From Gammaproteobacteria bacterium HGW-Gammaproteobacteria-11 (GTDB lineage Bacteria > Pseudomonadota > Gammaproteobacteria > Pseudomonadales > Pseudomonadaceae), in assembly GCA_002840055.1 (NCBI GenBank), contig PGZJ01000003.1, positions 186,001 through 250,000 on the forward strand: a stretch of DNA of 64,000 nt, given 5' to 3'. Every line of letters starts with the position of its first letter. The first letter of the stretch is position 1. Of the stretch, positions 61,375-64,000 are shown piece by piece. A program made the position numbers and the translations under genes. A model generated the notes under the pieces. It was not told the DNA's origin, ran no database searches, and saw only the letters and a program-made list of their open reading frames with translations.

Positions 61375-61938
61375 ATGAGCAAGAATCTGAAATTGGTCGC
61401 AGTATCCGGCAGCGTGCAGCAGCCCTCACGCACCTTGGTGCTGCTCAAGGCGCTGGTCGCCGGCTTGGCGCAGCACCTGCCAATCGAGCTGTACCTGATT
61501 AAGTTGTCAGAGGTCGGTCCGCAGTTAGCCGGCGCGTTGCAACGTGCTGATTTGCCCGCTGCGGTAGAGGCCGATTTGCAGGCAATTGAATCCGCCGACC
61601 TGCTGATTGCCGCCAGCCCCGTGTACCGGGCCTCGTACACCGGCCTGTTCAAGCACCTGTTCGACTTCGTGCATCACGAAGCCTTACAAAACGTGCCGGT
61701 GTTGCTAGCCGCCACCGGTGGCTCAGACCGCCATGCGCTGATCATCGATCACCAACTGCGGCCGTTGTTTGGCTTCTTCCAGGCCCTCAGCCTGCCGATT
61801 GGCGTATACGCCGGCGAAGCGGATTTCGCCGATTACCAGATTGCCAGCCCGCTGCTACTCGAACGTATCGAACGGGCAGTTGAGACGGCGGTACTGAGCC
61901 TCAATCCGGATTTTCAACGGGATGTCAGCGCTGCCTGA
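61375..61938 (+). CDS. msuE: NADH-dependent FMN reductase MsuE
   Basis: The 187-residue flavodoxin-like FMN reductase has KLVAVSGSVQQPSRTLVLL (flavin phosphate loop), LLIAASPVYRASYTGLFKHL and LLAATGGSDRHALIIDHQLR. Size and motifs fit MsuE, which makes FMNH2 for methanesulfonate and dimethylsulfone monooxygenases in Pseudomonas. GAGGA lies 7 bp before the ATG. It is co-transcribed with sfnG 47 bp downstream from a sigma-54 promoter. It is distinct from SsuE at 54179. Confidence 0.92.
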   Translation: MSKNLKLVAVSGSVQQPSRTLVLLKALVAGLAQHLPIELYLIKLSEVGPQLAGALQRADLPAAVEADLQAIESADLLIAASPVYRASYTGLFKHLFDFVHHEALQNVPVLLAATGGSDRHALIIDHQLRPLFGFFQALSLPIGVYAGEADFADYQIASPLLLERIERAVETAVLSLNPDFQRDVSAA

Positions 61939-61985
61939 CGTGTCCGATTAACCCCCAACTTCAATGAGTGACTGGAGTACATGCA

Positions 61986-63098
61986 ATGAGTCAGGACAAC
62001 ATTAAATTTGCTTACTGGGTACCTAACGTCAGCGGCGGCCTAGTCGTCAGCAAAATCGAACAGCGCACTAGCTGGGACATCGACTATAACCGCAAGCTGG
62101 CGCAGATCGCCGAAAAGGCGGGCTTCGAGTACGCCCTCTCGCAGATCCGTTTTACCGCCGGCTATGGCGCCGAGAACCAGCATGAATCGGTCACCATCAG
62201 TCATGCGCTGCTGGCCGCTACCGAGAAGCTCAAGGTTATCGCCGCCATTCTGCCCGGCCCATGGAGCCCGGTGCTCGCGGCCAAACAACTGGCCACCATC
62301 GACCAGTTCACCAACGGCCGTGTCGCGGTGAACATCGTTTCGGGCTGGTTCAAGGGCGAGTTCCGCGCCATCGGCGAGCCTTGGTACGACCATGACGAGC
62401 GCTATCGCCGCTCCGAGGAATTCATTCGCGCCCTCAAAGGCATCTGGACCCAGGACAACTTCAGTTTCCACGGCGATTTCTACCGCTTCCATGATTACAG
62501 CCTCAAGCCCAAGCCCCTGCAACAACCGCATCCGGAAATTTTCCAGGGTGGCAGCTCGCGCGCCGCACGGGACATGGCCTCGCGCGTATCCGACTGGTAC
62601 TTCACCAACGGCAACACAGTGGAAGGCATCAAGGCCCAGGTCGACGATATTCGCGCCAAGGCGGCCCTCAATGGCCATTCGGTGAAGATCGGCGTGAACG
62701 CCTTCATCATCGCCCGTGAAACCGAGGCCGAAGCCCGTGCCGTGCTGGCGGAAATCATTGACAAGGCTGACCCCGAAGCCGTCAACGGTTTCGGCAGTGA
62801 AGTGAAAAATGCCGGTGCGGCCAGCCCTGAAGGCGAAGGCAACTGGGCCAAATCCACCTTTGAAGATCTGGTGCAGTACAACGATGGCTTCAAAACCAAC
62901 CTGATTGGCACCCCCGAGCAGATTGCCGAGCGCATTGTGGCACTCAAGGCCATTGGCGTTGATCTGGTACTGGGCGGGTTCCTGCACTTCCAGGAAGAAG
63001 TCGAGTACTTCGGCCGCAAGGTACTGCCCCTGGTGCGAGAACTGGAGCAGCGCAACAGCCACAGAACGGCCAAAGCCGACGCCGCAGCCGTGGTCTAA
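61986..63098 (+). CDS. sfnG: FMNH2-dependent dimethylsulfone monooxygenase
   Basis: This luciferase-fold enzyme oxidises dimethylsulfone to methanesulfinate. The 370-residue protein begins MSQDNIKFAYWVPNVSGGLV, with FAYWVPNVSGGLVVSKI and the SfnG-type RFTAGYGAENQHESVTISHA and VNIVSGWFKGEFRAIGEPW. The ATG at 61986 has GGAG 8 bp upstream; an in-frame GTG six codons earlier is less likely. It pairs with MsuE, its flavin donor. No msuD/msuC follows; the sulfinate would need other enzymes, possibly SsuD. Confidence 0.93.
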   Translation: MSQDNIKFAYWVPNVSGGLVVSKIEQRTSWDIDYNRKLAQIAEKAGFEYALSQIRFTAGYGAENQHESVTISHALLAATEKLKVIAAILPGPWSPVLAAKQLATIDQFTNGRVAVNIVSGWFKGEFRAIGEPWYDHDERYRRSEEFIRALKGIWTQDNFSFHGDFYRFHDYSLKPKPLQQPHPEIFQGGSSRAARDMASRVSDWYFTNGNTVEGIKAQVDDIRAKAALNGHSVKIGVNAFIIARETEAEARAVLAEIIDKADPEAVNGFGSEVKNAGAASPEGEGNWAKSTFEDLVQYNDGFKTNLIGTPEQIAERIVALKAIGVDLVLGGFLHFQEEVEYFGRKVLPLVRELEQRNSHRTAKADAAAVV

Positions 63099-63111
63099 GC
63101 CGGGAGCCCCT

Positions 63112-64000
63112 ATGCCGAACCTCAATCCTCAACCTGAAGCCAACCCAGGCAGCCTACCGGACTGGTTGCACCTGCAGGCCCTGCGCCAACCAGCCAGCAT
63201 CGCCCTGCGCCACAAGCGCCTGGGGATCTGGCAGGTACGCACCTGGCGGCAGGTGGCCGATGAGGTTCGCAGCCTGGCCAAAACCCTGCACCAGCGTGGC
63301 TTTGGCCAGGGCAACAGTCTGCTGATCATCAGCCGGCCACGCCCCGAGTCCCTGCTCGCCGCCCTGGCGGCGCAATGGCTGGGAGGCGTGGCCGTGCTCC
63401 TTGATCCGCTGGAGGATGCCGAACCGCAGGTCAGCTTACTGGCTGACCTACAGGCCGAATTCGTGTTTGCCGAAGGCCTGCAGGAAATTCAGCGCCTGCA
63501 GGCTGCGGCGCTGCAACCCAGGCTATTGATCTATGCCGATGGCCGGGGCCTGCTGAGCAGCCCGGCACTTCCTGAGGCCCACGCCTATGCCGCGTTGATC
63601 AAGCCAGCGGTCGATCTGCTGCTGCGCCCCCAGGCGCGCCCAGAGCGCACGGCGTTTGCCTTTTATCGACTCGGCGCAGAACAGGGTCTGGAGCAGCAAC
63701 GCATCAGCCATGCCGAACTGCTGCAAGCAGGCCGGCACTTGGTGAAAACCGAACACCTTGGCCGCCAGGAAGAAGCCCTGGCGGCCAGAGCCTTTGCCAC
63801 TGGCGGGCAAGCCCGTTACTTGCTCGCCCCCTGGCTGATCGCGGGCTTTCGCCTGAACTTCCCGGAAAACCTGGCCACCCGCGACCAGGATCGTCGCGAA
63901 CTGGGCCCCACCCTGGTGGCCGGTACGCGGGAAACCTTCAGCCGCCTGCATATGCAGATTCTGCAGCGCCTACCTGAGCCGGGCAGCCGCTCGCGGCGCT
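63112..64000 (+). CDS. AMP-binding (acyl-CoA synthetase-like) protein, divergent; 3' end outside window
   Basis: The frame is open from an ATG at 63112 (GGGAG upstream) to the window edge, 296 codons. The N-terminal part fits acyl-CoA synthetases (LPDWLHLQALRQPASIALRH; LRHKRLGIWQVRTWRQVADE; LLIISRPRPESLLAALAAQW). The glycine-rich phosphate loop expected before the ISHAEL segment is unrecognisable (AFYRLGAEQGLEQQ in place of a YTSGTTGxPKG-type motif), so adenylation activity is doubtful. Only 13 bp separate it from sfnG, so it is probably in the sigma-54 operon. No acid substrate is evident in sulfur metabolism; the role is unknown. Confidence 0.7.
   Translation, partial: MPNLNPQPEANPGSLPDWLHLQALRQPASIALRHKRLGIWQVRTWRQVADEVRSLAKTLHQRGFGQGNSLLIISRPRPESLLAALAAQWLGGVAVLLDPLEDAEPQVSLLADLQAEFVFAEGLQEIQRLQAAALQPRLLIYADGRGLLSSPALPEAHAYAALIKPAVDLLLRPQARPERTAFAFYRLGAEQGLEQQRISHAELLQAGRHLVKTEHLGRQEEALAARAFATGGQARYLLAPWLIAGFRLNFPENLATRDQDRRELGPTLVAGTRETFSRLHMQILQRLPEPGSRSRR

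Noticed and set aside
62040-63125. A 361-codon open frame antisense to sfnG
   Set aside because: Same cause: it mirrors the third-position bias of sfnG and shows no motif or start signal.

Overview
The window looks like the chromosome of a Pseudomonas-type gammaproteobacterium. Family-level markers are RoxS/RoxR, RimB-RimK, LsfA and an ssu operon that includes the small TOBE protein SsuF. The order lsfA - ABC transporter - ssuEADCBF is, from memory, that of Pseudomonas aeruginosa; placement in a marine or saline Pseudomonas relative such as Halopseudomonas is only a guess. Genes are densely packed on both strands, with no rRNA, prophage, CRISPR array or intact insertion sequence.

Positions 1-41250 are mostly housekeeping. 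They run from a truncated outer-membrane porin with its own sigma-54 control region, through glpD, prfC, a large PilZ/DUF1631/GGDEF/EAL protein, a TatD hydrolase, a short-chain dehydrogenase and a Leu/Glu-type amino acid dehydrogenase. Next come the redox two-component pair roxSR, an ECF-type membrane protein, ndh, three tRNAs (Asn, Pro, Lys), pckA, heat-shock genes hslR-hslO, rimB-rimK, nudE, msrA, a HDOD protein, a YqjD/E/K-like membrane operon, rlmJ, an orphan GspE/PilB-type ATPase, a CYTH-CHAD protein, a phosphate transporter operon, argE, amn, argA and a CNNM/CBS protein. Tandem arrays of a 7-base unit lie at gene ends (4251 and 22222).

Positions 41363-64000 form a sulfur-scavenging island. 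It holds an OprD-type porin, a small hydrolase and a sigma-54 activator-like protein stripped of its key residues, a YeeE/YedE transporter with a periplasmic rhodanese, two DszC/SfnB-type flavoproteins, three sulfonate-type binding proteins, two ABC permease/ATPase pairs, the peroxiredoxin lsfA, a ChrA chromate exporter, the full ssuEADCBF set, a decayed IS110 remnant, and msuE-sfnG followed by a divergent acyl-CoA-synthetase-like protein cut by the window end. Together these genes would import organosulfur compounds, release sulfite by FMNH2-dependent cleavage, handle sulfane sulfur, and protect against peroxide and the sulfate analogue chromate during sulfate starvation.

The most notable regulatory signals are a sigma-54 promoter with upstream palindrome and a terminator hairpin in the leader of the first porin, a divergent pair of sigma-54 promoters between the second SfnB-like gene and msuE, and an A/T-rich element with core TTTATTC(C)TTTTTA ahead of three separate sulfur transcription units. 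The most unusual protein is the truncated activator at 43582-44406, which keeps Walker A and B but has lost GAFTGA, both arginine fingers and the DNA-binding domain.
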